Positions 1 through 5,224 are shown, counted from the stretch's first letter. The stretch: DNA of 5,224 nucleotides from RGIG6904 sp024680835 (GCA_024680835.1 JAILBP010000049.1:1-5224); one strand, 5' to 3'. The notes: generated by a model not told the origin, from the sequence alone. A program made the numbers and translations.

Positions 1-707
1 GACCTGATCTCACAGGCAAGCCCGGGATCCGCTATAAGTCCGCGGCCTATCATAACCCGGCTGATCCACGGCCTCTCTTCCAAAAGATCATGTACATCTT
101 CCGCACTCGTAAGATCTCCGTTATAACAGACAGGACACTTAAGTGCACCGGCAATACAGTCAAAGGCTTCCATATCCGGTTTACCCGCATAAAAATCCTC
201 TCTGGCTCTCGGATGTATGATCACCTCGCAAAACGGATAATCCGATATTATCTTTGCCAGATCCTCCGCTTCGTCCGTACCGTAAAACCCCGCCCGTATC
301 TTTATGGAAATATCAGGGATATTATCTGCCTCAAAGATCCCGTCCAGCATTCGTCTCAATTTTATGGGATCTTCCAGCAGGCCTGCGCCCTTACCCTTTG
401 TCACAACTGTTGAAGAGGGACATCCCGCATTAAGATTCACCTCTCCGTATCCCTCATCGTAAAGCATCCGGGCCGCCCACACAAAGTCTTTTGCGTCTGC
501 CGTCAGGATCTGCGGCACCAGGCGCTCCTCAAAAGGTACAACTCCATTTATATCCCGTTTCTTGACGGTATGAGCACCGCTCACCGCTATAAACGGGGAA
601 AAATACCTGTCCGGTTCATCATAGACTTCTTTGTGAACCATTCTGTATGTTTTGGAAGTGATGCCCTCCATTGGCGCGAAATATATTTTTTCCAAGTTTT
701 TATCCAT
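1..707 (-). CDS. tRNA-dihydrouridine synthase family protein, partial (C-terminus beyond left edge)
   Basis: This is a flavoenzyme of the Dus family (COG0042), which reduces uridines to dihydrouridine in tRNA using FMN and NAD(P)H in the cytoplasm. The visible 235 residues cover the TIM-barrel. They show the FMN-site opening APMEGIT (11-17), NLNAGCP with the expected catalytic Cys96, the KIRAG strand with Lys136, IIHPRARE with His165 and Arg167, YNGD (195-198) and IGRG (220-223). These match the conserved order of the family. Family members are usually about 310-330 residues, so the helical tRNA-binding C-terminal domain should lie off the left edge. The start is ATG at 707, with GGAAGG at 722-717 and 9 nt spacing; no competing start is needed. 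It is the 3' neighbour of the XRE gene (123 nt gap) but has its own promoter. The sequence groups with DusB/C-like clostridial paralogues; I cannot assign the exact tRNA position, so no symbol is given. Confidence 0.93.
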   Translation of the reverse strand, partial: MDKNLEKIYFAPMEGITSKTYRMVHKEVYDEPDRYFSPFIAVSGAHTVKKRDINGVVPFEERLVPQILTADAKDFVWAARMLYDEGYGEVNLNAGCPSSTVVTKGKGAGLLEDPIKLRRMLDGIFEADNIPDISIKIRAGFYGTDEAEDLAKIISDYPFCEVIIHPRAREDFYAGKPDMEAFDCIAGALKCPVCYNGDLTSAEDVHDLLEERPWISRVMIGRGLIADPGLACEIR

Positions 708-734
708 AAACAAAAACCTTCCGCTGCTGCTCAT

Positions 735-759
735 TCATGCAAGCATGATCCGGATCATG
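735..759. repeat. Two overlapping palindromes in the dus leader
   Basis: CATGATCCGGATCATG (744-759) is a perfect 16-bp palindrome. It overlaps TCATGC-AA-GCATGA (735-748), a 6+6 bp dyad with a 2-nt centre. Both lie between the predicted dus transcription start (about 773) and its ribosome site (722-717). They could be a repressor operator or fold as alternative hairpins in the leader RNA. There is no U-run after them, so they are not an intrinsic terminator. Function is inferred from position only. Confidence 0.5.
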
Positions 760-779
760 ACTTATGACACTGGTATCTT

Positions 780-808
780 ATTATATGATTTTTTCATCAA
801 AAGAGCAA
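780..808 (-). promoter_or_regulatory. Predicted sigma-A promoter for the dus gene
   Basis: On the minus strand, a -35-like TTGCTC (808-803) is followed after 17 nt by a perfect TATAAT (785-780). Transcription would start near 773 and give a leader of about 65 nt before the dus ATG. The promoter sits just after the XRE stop codon, so dus need not depend on the XRE transcript. No terminator is seen between the two genes, so readthrough is also possible. Confidence 0.6.
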
Positions 809-830
809 TTATGTTATATCTGCCGGATCC

Positions 831-1859
831 TTACAGTATATATATTCCTTCCGTGAACTCTTTTATAACGGATTTCAGTTCCTCATCCGCAAAGAGTCCC
901 TCTTCCTTGATCTGCTTCAGATAATTCTCCCTTGTCTCTTCTGCCTTCGCATTATCTCCGGCACGTACATATGCACTCATCTTGCTGAAATTCAGTTTAC
1001 GCAGAGCCCAATTGCGAGTATCCTTTGAGAAAAATCCGCTCTTCGATGAGTATGCATCGATGACCGATTCACACCAGTCGCAAATCTCGATCGCTTCCTC
1101 AAGCGTTCCGAAATAACAGCTGAAAGTTGTCATCTTCTCTGTCTGGCGTGCGATCAATTCAAAAACAAGTGTCGCCAGCTCAACCGCGCTGTCCTTCATC
1201 GCATCGTAACCCTTCTCAAAGAAAGAAAGCGACAGATTGAGATCTTCACGTATGCAATGACCGCCAAGACTCGGAAGGACATTAACATGCTCTCTTGCAT
1301 TGTCAAAATCCTTCATGTGAATATAGATCCACGCCAACGAAAAGTGTGCCTTATTAACCTTTTTGGCATCACTGCAATATCTGATTATATTAAGACCTTT
1401 TCGTATGCCATCTGTAAGTATCGACTGAGCACGCTCCGGTTCATCAGCCAGAAGTTTTTCCATATCGGTATAATAACTGAGTCCCGCAACTCTCTGTACA
1501 TATTTAACTACCATGTCATAATTCATCGGATTCTTTCCGACTTCTTCCGCAAGATACTCACAGATCTTAAGTTTGCTTCCGCCGGGATCCGACACGTCCT
1601 CAAGTTCGGCCATTTTTTCAAAGATCTTTTGTGTTATCCTGTCGTCCTGACTCTGCTGCTGATACCCGAGAAGCGCATCGGTGGTAATGCCAAGCGTTTG
1701 CGCTATGGGTACTATCATAGATACATCCGGCAGTCCTGCTTCCGACTCCCACCTGCTGACTGCCTGCGGCGTTACACCTATCATTCCCGCCAGTTCTTCC
1801 TGTGTAAACCCTTTATTTTTCCTGAAACTCTTTATATTTGCTCCCAGATTATTTGCCAT
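831..1859 (-). CDS. XRE-family transcriptional regulator with long helical C-terminal domain
   Basis: This 342-residue protein is a DNA-binding regulator of the Cro/C1 (XRE) type. Residues 9-65 form the helix-turn-helix domain: TQEELAGMIGV (19-29) is the support helix, and TPQAVSRWES (30-39) is the recognition helix with the typical AVSRWE signature. DVSMIVPIAQTLGITTDALLG completes the domain. Residues from about 75 to the end are helical and look TPR-like (e.g. SLAWIYIHMKDFDNAREHV, then AIEICDWCESVID), an arrangement common in clostridial regulators that sense a peptide or protein partner. The partner is unknown. I chose ATG at 1859, not the earlier in-frame ATG at 1901. A strong AAAAGGAG lies 7 nt before 1859, and the extra 14 residues precede the normal start of the HTH domain. 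No partner gene is adjacent except the downstream dus gene. Confidence 0.9.
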   Translation of the reverse strand: MANNLGANIKSFRKNKGFTQEELAGMIGVTPQAVSRWESEAGLPDVSMIVPIAQTLGITTDALLGYQQQSQDDRITQKIFEKMAELEDVSDPGGSKLKICEYLAEEVGKNPMNYDMVVKYVQRVAGLSYYTDMEKLLADEPERAQSILTDGIRKGLNIIRYCSDAKKVNKAHFSLAWIYIHMKDFDNAREHVNVLPSLGGHCIREDLNLSLSFFEKGYDAMKDSAVELATLVFELIARQTEKMTTFSCYFGTLEEAIEICDWCESVIDAYSSKSGFFSKDTRNWALRKLNFSKMSAYVRAGDNAKAEETRENYLKQIKEEGLFADEELKSVIKEFTEGIYIL

Positions 1860-1866
1860 AATTGTT

Positions 1867-1874
1867 CTCCTTTT
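1867..1874 (-). promoter_or_regulatory. Ribosome binding site fixing the XRE start
   Basis: AAAAGGAG at 1874-1867 lies 7 nt before the ATG at 1859. The longer frame beginning at 1901 has no comparable site, so this site decides the start codon. Confidence 0.85.
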
Positions 1875-1933
1875 CCGAATACAGTCCGTTATGTGCTCCA
1901 TGTTTCCGAAAAATGTCTGCAGTTCATTTTCTG

Positions 1934-1977
1934 ATCATAGCGTAGCCCATAGCTCCGGAAAAATCAAACAACGGAGC
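1934..1977 (-). promoter_or_regulatory. Possible promoter and operator of the XRE gene
   Basis: On the minus strand TATGAT (1939-1934) is a good -10 match. The region 17 nt upstream (TTTTCC, 1962-1957) is only a poor -35. GCTCCG (1952-1957) and CGGAGC (1972-1977) form a perfect 6-bp inverted repeat with a 14-nt centre over this -35 area. Such a dyad upstream of an XRE gene fits autoregulation, but the promoter itself is weakly supported. Confidence 0.3.
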
Positions 1978-2040
1978 ATTGAGAAAAAATCAAGTCAGTT
2001 TTGCTTTAATCAGCCATGCGAAGGCGGCTGCCGCTCTGAA

Positions 2041-2076
2041 AATGCAAAATAAGAGTTTCGATTTTTCGAAACCCTT
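2041..2076 (-). terminator. Rho-independent terminator behind the tRNA-Pro fragment
   Basis: Reading leftward, AAGGGTTTCGA (2076-2066) pairs with TCGAAACTCTT (2061-2051) as an 11-bp stem with one G-U pair and an AAAA loop. ATTTTGCATT (2050-2041) follows, continuing into more T residues. It starts 12 nt after the discriminator base of the tRNA fragment, the normal place for a tRNA gene terminator. The T-rich tail exists only in the leftward direction. Confidence 0.7.
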
Positions 2077-2088
2077 AACACTTCTGAG

Positions 2089-2130
2089 TCGGGGCGACGT
2101 GATTCGAACACGCAGCCTCCACGTCCCGAA
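2089..2130 (-). pseudogene. 3' half of tRNA-Pro(CGG): likely attachment-site scar of an integrated element
   Basis: Reading the minus strand from 2130: anticodon loop TTCGGGA (2130-2124, anticodon CGG followed by G37, as in bacterial tRNA-Pro); 3' anticodon stem CGTGG (2123-2119); variable AGGCT (2118-2114); T arm GCGTG-TTCGAAT-CACGT (2113-2097); acceptor strand CGCCCCG (2096-2090); and discriminator A (2089), with no encoded CCA. The 5' anticodon strand should be CCACG at 2135-2131, but the sequence there does not match. The D arm and 5' acceptor strand are also absent. The break falls exactly at the 5' edge of the anticodon loop. It is not a functional tRNA. Tyrosine-recombinase elements often cross over at the anticodon loop, leaving the displaced 3' half at one end and an intact, reconstituted tRNA at the other. 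Polarity puts the element to the right. Confidence 0.82.
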
Positions 2131-2139
2131 TATCACTTT

Positions 2140-2250
2140 CTATTTCTTATCCGATACCGTTTCGTTCTGTTTCCGCATATTTAAGGACTTTTCTTCCAGC
2201 ACCACCCCGACAAACGGGAGTTCATGATTCTTATTAAGCCAGTTATCACA
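2140..2250 (-). pseudogene. Possible C-terminal remnant of an unknown protein gene
   Basis: A minus-strand frame without a start reads CDNWLNKNHELPFVGVV (from 2250), continues LEEKSLNMRKQNETVSDKK and ends with TAG at 2142-2140. It has a charged, protein-like C-terminus and coding-like codons (GTG CTG GAA GAA AAG). The frame stays open back to a stop at 2281-2283, but that part overlaps the end of the GNAT gene in another frame. I do not recognise the family. It ends 9 nt before the tRNA scar, so it could be the tail of a gene of the integrated element that was later truncated. An open frame of this length is not rare by chance. Confidence 0.22.
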
Positions 2251-2252
2251 TA

Positions 2253-2723
2253 TCAGAAATTGTATTGCAAAAAGTTTCCGTTATGCTTAAAACCATACGC
2301 TTCATACAGCTTTACACCCATATTTGAAGCCGTAATATAGATTGTTCCACATCCATAGTCTTTTGCTTCTTTTACTACCCTATCCAATAATTGCGTGGCT
2401 ATTCCCATTCTTCTATAATTCGGATCAGTATACATGCTTGATAGAATTCCCAATTTCCCGGAAGGACAGGTAAAATATGGCGGCTTTTCCGCAAATGACA
2501 TCCCGCTCGTTCCTACTATTTTGTCCCCGTCAAATGCAATCCAGGAAACGTATGTACCTGCCGCCATGTTCCTTTTATAAAAATCTAACAACGCTGTTTC
2601 AAGATCTACATCTTCCGGCACAGTTCTTCCTTCTGAAGTATACTCCTCTGACAGCTGATCTATCCTCATTTTTACAATTCTGCTTAATTCATTCTCCGTC
2701 AGTCTTTTATACACTATATCCAT
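2253..2723 (-). CDS. GNAT-family N-acetyltransferase
   Basis: This 156-residue protein has the GNAT fold, which moves an acetyl group from acetyl-CoA to an amine. Residues 58-76 (YVSWIAFDGDKIVGTSGMS) are the beta strands before motif A. LGILSSMYTDPNYRRMGIATQLLDRVVKEA (91-120) is motif A, with the pyrophosphate-binding RRMGIA (104-109). IYITASNMGVKLYEAYGF (128-145) is motif B, with the usual YEAYGF ending. The length is normal for a single-domain GNAT. The substrate cannot be told from sequence. The start at 2723 has AAGGGGG at 2743-2737, an unusually long 13 nt away, so translation may be modest. It lies 50 nt after the serine hydrolase gene on the same strand, with no clear terminator between, so the two are probably co-transcribed. 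Confidence 0.9.
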   Translation of the reverse strand: MDIVYKRLTENELSRIVKMRIDQLSEEYTSEGRTVPEDVDLETALLDFYKRNMAAGTYVSWIAFDGDKIVGTSGMSFAEKPPYFTCPSGKLGILSSMYTDPNYRRMGIATQLLDRVVKEAKDYGCGTIYITASNMGVKLYEAYGFKHNGNFLQYNF

Positions 2724-2773
2724 TATTTATCTCAGTCCCCCTTCTCAAAGAAAACTTCCGATATAATCGGCAA

Positions 2774-3766
2774 TCAATCATTAATCGCGGGCAATACCTT
2801 TTTCTCAATTAATTCAACTCTGTCAAAGATTCTAGGCTTAAATGTACCTGTCATTCCCACAGATACGTTTTTCGCTTTGTTTACATAGATAATATTTCCG
2901 CTGTCACCAATCGCGGCATATACCTCTTTATCATCGTAAGGCTTGTACCATAAATAGCCATAGCTCATGAAGCCAAATCGCTCACCAAGCTTAATGTGAG
3001 GTGCCAACATATCTTTTAAGTATTCTTCAGAAATAATTCTCCTGCCATCATTGATGCCACATTCCAATACAAGTTCACCAATAGTAGCCATATCTTTTGC
3101 CGACATGCATAATCCCCAGCCGGCGGTAACACTGCCCTGAGGATCAGTGTACCACTCGTATTTCCTGGGATTTTTGTTCATGAAGAAATCAAATTGATCT
3201 TCTTTAGAACTGTCACCGTGTGGTATTCTCTTAGGGAGTCCAAGTAGCTCAAATAGGTTTTTGTTTGCAAAATCTATGCATTTTTCACCGGTTGCTTTCT
3301 CGATTATTCCGGTAAGTATCTGAATACCAAGCGTAGCATACCTGAACTCACCTGTTATTCCATTACGTCCTCCAAGATAATCCAGGATTGCATATGTGAA
3401 GTTCGGTGAAGTACAAACCTTCTTCCAAGGTTCTGACTTACCTTTATATGGAGCTGTCATAGTAAGGAGATGCCTGACCGTAACATCGTATATGGTCTTC
3501 TCTCCACGCTTTACAGAGTAATCAGGGAAAAAATCCATCACCTTTTGATCCAGGTTTTTGATATATCCCTTATCCAATGCAATCCCCGCCAATAATGCCA
3601 CAATGCCTTTAGTCACGGAATTGACATTCATCGCATCCATAGTTTTGAAACCATGCCAACAATCATTAAGTGCCACCTCACCTTCTTTAATGGCATAAAT
3701 CTGGCATATATTGCTCTCATTCCCTGTGCTCTCAGAAATGTACCTGTGTAGTTGTTCATTATTCAT
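2774..3766 (-). CDS. Class C beta-lactamase-fold serine hydrolase (cytoplasmic)
   Basis: This 330-residue protein belongs to the beta-lactamase/penicillin-binding-protein-like hydrolase family (PF00144), whose members include esterases and peptidases as well as AmpC. The nucleophile motif is SVTK (Ser50, Lys53) in NVNSVTKGIVALLAGIALDKG. VRHLLTMTAPY (97-107) is the typical following segment. The second motif is Y143-A-T145 in place of Y-x-N. GWGLCMSAKDMATIGELVL (216-234) is the characteristic helix. The third motif region is AAIGDSGN (284-291), lacking the K/H-T-G of true beta-lactamases. There is no signal peptide or membrane segment, so it should act in the cytoplasm, probably as an esterase or amidase rather than a resistance enzyme. 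The start at 3766 has AGAGG at 3780-3776, 9 nt before ATG. It is the first gene of a leftward pair with the GNAT gene. Base composition looks more AT-rich than the divergent gene to its right. Confidence 0.9.
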   Translation of the reverse strand: MNNEQLHRYISESTGNESNICQIYAIKEGEVALNDCWHGFKTMDAMNVNSVTKGIVALLAGIALDKGYIKNLDQKVMDFFPDYSVKRGEKTIYDVTVRHLLTMTAPYKGKSEPWKKVCTSPNFTYAILDYLGGRNGITGEFRYATLGIQILTGIIEKATGEKCIDFANKNLFELLGLPKRIPHGDSSKEDQFDFFMNKNPRKYEWYTDPQGSVTAGWGLCMSAKDMATIGELVLECGINDGRRIISEEYLKDMLAPHIKLGERFGFMSYGYLWYKPYDDKEVYAAIGDSGNIIYVNKAKNVSVGMTGTFKPRIFDRVELIEKKVLPAIND

Positions 3767-3780
3767 AATAAAAAACCTCT

Positions 3781-3810
3781 TTCTTAGAATAGATTCGGAC
3801 GTCCTAAGAA
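3781..3810. promoter_or_regulatory. Inverted repeat at the hydrolase transcript start (possible operator)
   Basis: TTCTTAG (3781-3787) and CTAAGAA (3804-3810) are perfect 7-bp arms around a 16-nt centre. A perfect 8-bp palindrome, GGACGTCC, lies at 3797-3804. The repeat covers the predicted transcription start (about 3805) and ends directly against the ribosome site at 3780-3776. It could be bound by a repressor or fold in the leader RNA next to the ribosome site. The placement is seen; regulation is inferred. Confidence 0.45.
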
Positions 3811-3811
3811 A

Positions 3812-3840
3812 ATGCTAATTGAATTAAAAATCTTTTTCAA
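3812..3840 (-). promoter_or_regulatory. Predicted promoter of the hydrolase-GNAT pair
   Basis: On the minus strand, TTGAAA (3840-3835, five of six to the -35 consensus) is followed after 17 nt by TAGCAT (3817-3812, four of six to the -10). Transcription would begin near 3805, inside the 3781-3810 inverted repeat, with a leader of about 40 nt. The surrounding DNA (3811-3905) is very AT-rich. Confidence 0.5.
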
Positions 3841-3907
3841 GAAAAATCTTAAAATATCTATAGTCAAATATATAGTAAATAAAACAGGAATTTATTACCA
3901 AAAAAGA

Positions 3908-3929
3908 ACCATGGCCCCGTCCCCATGGT
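3908..3929 (-). repeat. REP-like hairpin, left copy; may act as leftward terminator
   Basis: ACCATGG (3908-3914) and CCATGGT (3923-3929) are perfect 7-bp arms around CCCCGTCC. Read leftward, the hairpin is followed by TCTTTTTT (3907-3900), so it could end transcription entering from the right before the hydrolase promoter. Bases 3915-3929 match the reverse complement of 5209-5223 in 14 of 15 positions, making an inverted pair around the DUF3810 gene. Similar GTCCCCATGGT ends are known to me from small clostridial repeats linked to REP-type transposases; no such transposase is in this window. Confidence 0.6.
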
Positions 3930-3962
3930 ATCCACCGCAATATTCCCTTTCGGTCCATAATA

Positions 3963-3971
3963 TGTTATAAT
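3963..3971 (+). promoter_or_regulatory. Extended -10 promoter for the DUF3810 gene
   Basis: TGTTATAAT is a perfect extended -10 (TGnTATAAT). The -35 position (TTCCCT, 3943-3948, 17 nt spacer) matches only three of six, as is usual when the TG extension is present. Transcription would start near 3978, about 20 nt before the ATG, leaving room for little more than the ribosome site AAGGGGG (3985-3991). Confidence 0.65.
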
Positions 3972-3997
3972 GTTTTGGGGAGACAAGGGGGTTACCA

Positions 3998-5200
3998 ATG
4001 ATAAAAAAGAAAAAAACACTTTCGAAGTATCAGAAGACCGTTCCGATCCTGGCCGGTCTTATCCTTTTATTGGCACTCACAACGATTTCCGCAAAATTCT
4101 GCGACTGGTATACCGATCATATTTACGGCCATCTCTGCGATGCCATCAGCCATCTTACCGGACCGCTTCCCTTTGTCCTGGGTGAGATCCTGATGTACAC
4201 CGGCGTCTTTTTGGTGCTCGGCGCCATCCTGTATTTGCTGTTACTGCCTTTTTTCCGCCGTAAAGAACGTTTTCGCAACGCGATAAAAAGCTACTTTCAG
4301 ACCTTATCGGTCATCCTGATCATAGTCGTGCTGATCTATATGCCTGTCTGGTACATTCCGATCTGCGGCACGGTTCTCGGACAGGGCAATCCGGAAAAAC
4401 GCACCACTTATTCGTACGATGAAGTCTATAAACTGCTGAAGCATTTTGCCGCAGAGGCCAACGCTGCTGCCAAGGAGATCTCGGTGGACGAAGACGGCAG
4501 CGTCCTCTTTTACAGCCCGCAGCTGCAAGCTCAGCTTGCTGTATCCGCCCTGCAAAACATCAGCGACGAGTTTCCCCGGCTGCAGGGATACTACCCTCCC
4601 ATCAAGCCGGCGCTCTGCTCGGATATCCTGGACCGTATGGGGATCGGCGGGTACAACTATCCTTACACCATGGAACCCACAAACAACCGTTACATCTCTC
4701 CTTTGTACCTGTCCTGTCTGGATGCGCACGAATACTGCCACCATAAAGGCTACTACAAAGAGAACGAAGCCGTTTTCCTGAGCCTCCTGGCACTGAGCCG
4801 CAGTGACGATCCTTATCTGCGGCTGGAAGGAAATGTGGAGTTGTATAATGAACTGTTCGATGCCTATCTGACCGCCAAAGATGATTTACTGGACCAGCTG
4901 ATCGAAACCTGGAGAGTTAATCCGCCGGAAAGTACCGAGCAGGCCAACCATATCCTCTTGACCTATCTCGGAGAGGAACCCCAGCTGAGTAAACGCGCAC
5001 GCACAATCATCAGTGCCGGCGCATATGCCCAACAGGTCATCTATAATGCCGATTCCCATGTGATCGACAGCCTGCCTTTAGTTAATAAAGCCATTGAACA
5101 GACCGCCGATACCGGCTGGAAAGTTCAGGGTGACCTTCTGCAGGAAAATTCCTACGATGGGGCCACTCTGTTGATCTTGCAATACTTCTATCCTGATTAA
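3998..5200 (+). CDS. DUF3810-type membrane zinc metalloprotease-like protein
   Basis: This 400-residue protein has a basic N-terminus (KKKK at 3-6), then three hydrophobic segments at about 15-31, 57-83 and 102-122, separated by a charged turn (RRKERFR, 87-93). A large soluble domain follows from about 130 to 400. The soluble part holds HEYCH (244-248), a classic HExxH zinc site with Glu245 as expected catalyst, followed by HKGYYKENEAVF, where a Glu of ENE (255 or 257) is the likely third ligand. This matches the DUF3810 pattern (HExxH, then E-x-EA-x-F). The domain is probably extracytoplasmic; the substrate is unknown, and proteolysis is inferred from the motif only. ATG at 3998 has AAGGGGG 6 nt upstream. 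It stands alone, divergent from the hydrolase gene, and appears more GC-rich than it. An inverted pair of hairpin repeats brackets it. Confidence 0.85.
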   Translation: MIKKKKTLSKYQKTVPILAGLILLLALTTISAKFCDWYTDHIYGHLCDAISHLTGPLPFVLGEILMYTGVFLVLGAILYLLLLPFFRRKERFRNAIKSYFQTLSVILIIVVLIYMPVWYIPICGTVLGQGNPEKRTTYSYDEVYKLLKHFAAEANAAAKEISVDEDGSVLFYSPQLQAQLAVSALQNISDEFPRLQGYYPPIKPALCSDILDRMGIGGYNYPYTMEPTNNRYISPLYLSCLDAHEYCHHKGYYKENEAVFLSLLALSRSDDPYLRLEGNVELYNELFDAYLTAKDDLLDQLIETWRVNPPESTEQANHILLTYLGEEPQLSKRARTIISAGAYAQQVIYNADSHVIDSLPLVNKAIEQTADTGWKVQGDLLQENSYDGATLLILQYFYPD

Positions 5201-5208
5201 AACTCAGA

Positions 5209-5224
5209 ACTATGGGGACGGGGT
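5209..5224 (+). repeat. REP-like hairpin, right copy, cut by window end
   Basis: ACTATGGGGACGGGGT begins 9 nt after the DUF3810 stop codon. It is the inverted counterpart of 3914-3929 (14 of 15 bases). Only one arm and the loop fit in the window. If complete, the second arm should follow at once, and the hairpin may serve as the terminator of the DUF3810 gene, mirroring the left copy. Confidence 0.55.

Noticed and set aside
90..413. Rightward open frames opposite the dus gene (90-413, 570-767, 652-924)
   Set aside because: Antisense to conserved Dus motifs or spanning the regulatory gap; no independent support.
1257..1934. Long rightward open frame (225 codons) opposite the XRE gene
   Set aside because: It is the antisense shadow of a clear HTH protein, has a Cys/His/Ile-rich composition without domain features, and no ribosome site.
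1979..2227. Rightward open frame of 82 codons across the tRNA fragment
   Set aside because: It reads straight through the terminator hairpin and the antisense of the tRNA-Pro half; no ribosome site or protein-like pattern.
2758..2770. CCGAT-ATA-ATCGG dyad between the hydrolase and GNAT genes
   Set aside because: Only 5 bp with a 3-nt loop and no T-run, so not a convincing terminator or operator.
3828..3850. A/T-rich dyad (TTTTTC-AA-GAAAAA) upstream of the hydrolase gene
   Set aside because: Short low-complexity A/T pairing expected in such AT-rich DNA; it overlaps the predicted -35 but shows no specific symmetry beyond the tracts.
4304..4744. Leftward open frame of 146 codons inside the DUF3810 gene
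   Set aside because: It lies wholly within a gene with intact membrane segments and a zinc motif; its protein has no recognisable features.
4446..4781. Rightward +1-type frame of 111 codons inside the DUF3810 gene
   Set aside because: Ser/Thr/Arg-rich product typical of an out-of-frame reading of a GC-richer gene; no frameshift is needed, as the main frame is complete.
1..5224. CRISPR array, rRNA, intact tRNA, riboswitch or toxin-antitoxin pair
   Set aside because: No regularly spaced repeats, rRNA segments, complete cloverleaf or recognisable riboswitch core was seen; the GNAT has no adjacent DUF1778-type antitoxin gene.

Overview
The window looks like chromosomal DNA of a low- to mid-GC Gram-positive anaerobe, most likely a clostridium of the Lachnospiraceae type. 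This is inferred from strong AGGAGG-type ribosome sites, the protein family styles, and a tRNA-Pro sequence of the Firmicutes kind. It holds five protein genes. One of these, a tRNA-dihydrouridine synthase, is cut by the left edge.

Left part (1-2088), leftward strand: the dus-family gene (1-707) has its own promoter and a leader with two overlapping palindromes. Upstream of it is an XRE-type regulator with a long helical C-terminal domain (831-1859). Its start is fixed by an AAAAGGAG site rather than by the first ATG of the frame. This part reads as ordinary core chromosome.

Middle (2041-2250): there is no intact gene here, but it is the most informative stretch. On the minus strand lies the exact 3' half of a tRNA-Pro(CGG), from the anticodon loop to the discriminator base (2130 to 2089). 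A rho-independent terminator follows it (2076 to 2041). Homology to a tRNA stops at the edge of the anticodon loop, where many tyrosine recombinases cross over. I read this as the displaced end of an integrated element that lies to the right, so the chromosome/element boundary is at about 2130. An open stretch with a protein-like C-terminus (2140-2250, minus) abuts the boundary.

Right part (2253-5224), the proposed element or accessory region: a leftward pair encodes a cytoplasmic class C beta-lactamase-fold serine hydrolase (2774-3766) and a GNAT acetyltransferase (2253-2723), probably as one transcript from a promoter at 3812-3840. An inverted repeat sits over the predicted transcript start. 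Divergent to it is a rightward gene for a three-helix membrane protein with an HEYCH zinc-protease motif (DUF3810 type, 3998-5200), driven by an extended -10 promoter. That gene is bracketed by an inverted pair of REP-like hairpin sequences with the core CCCCGTCCCCAT. The right copy is cut by the window end.

No integrase, CRISPR, defence module or recognisable new multi-gene system is visible. The strongest lead is the tRNA-Pro scar; finding the intact tRNA-Pro to the right would define the element.
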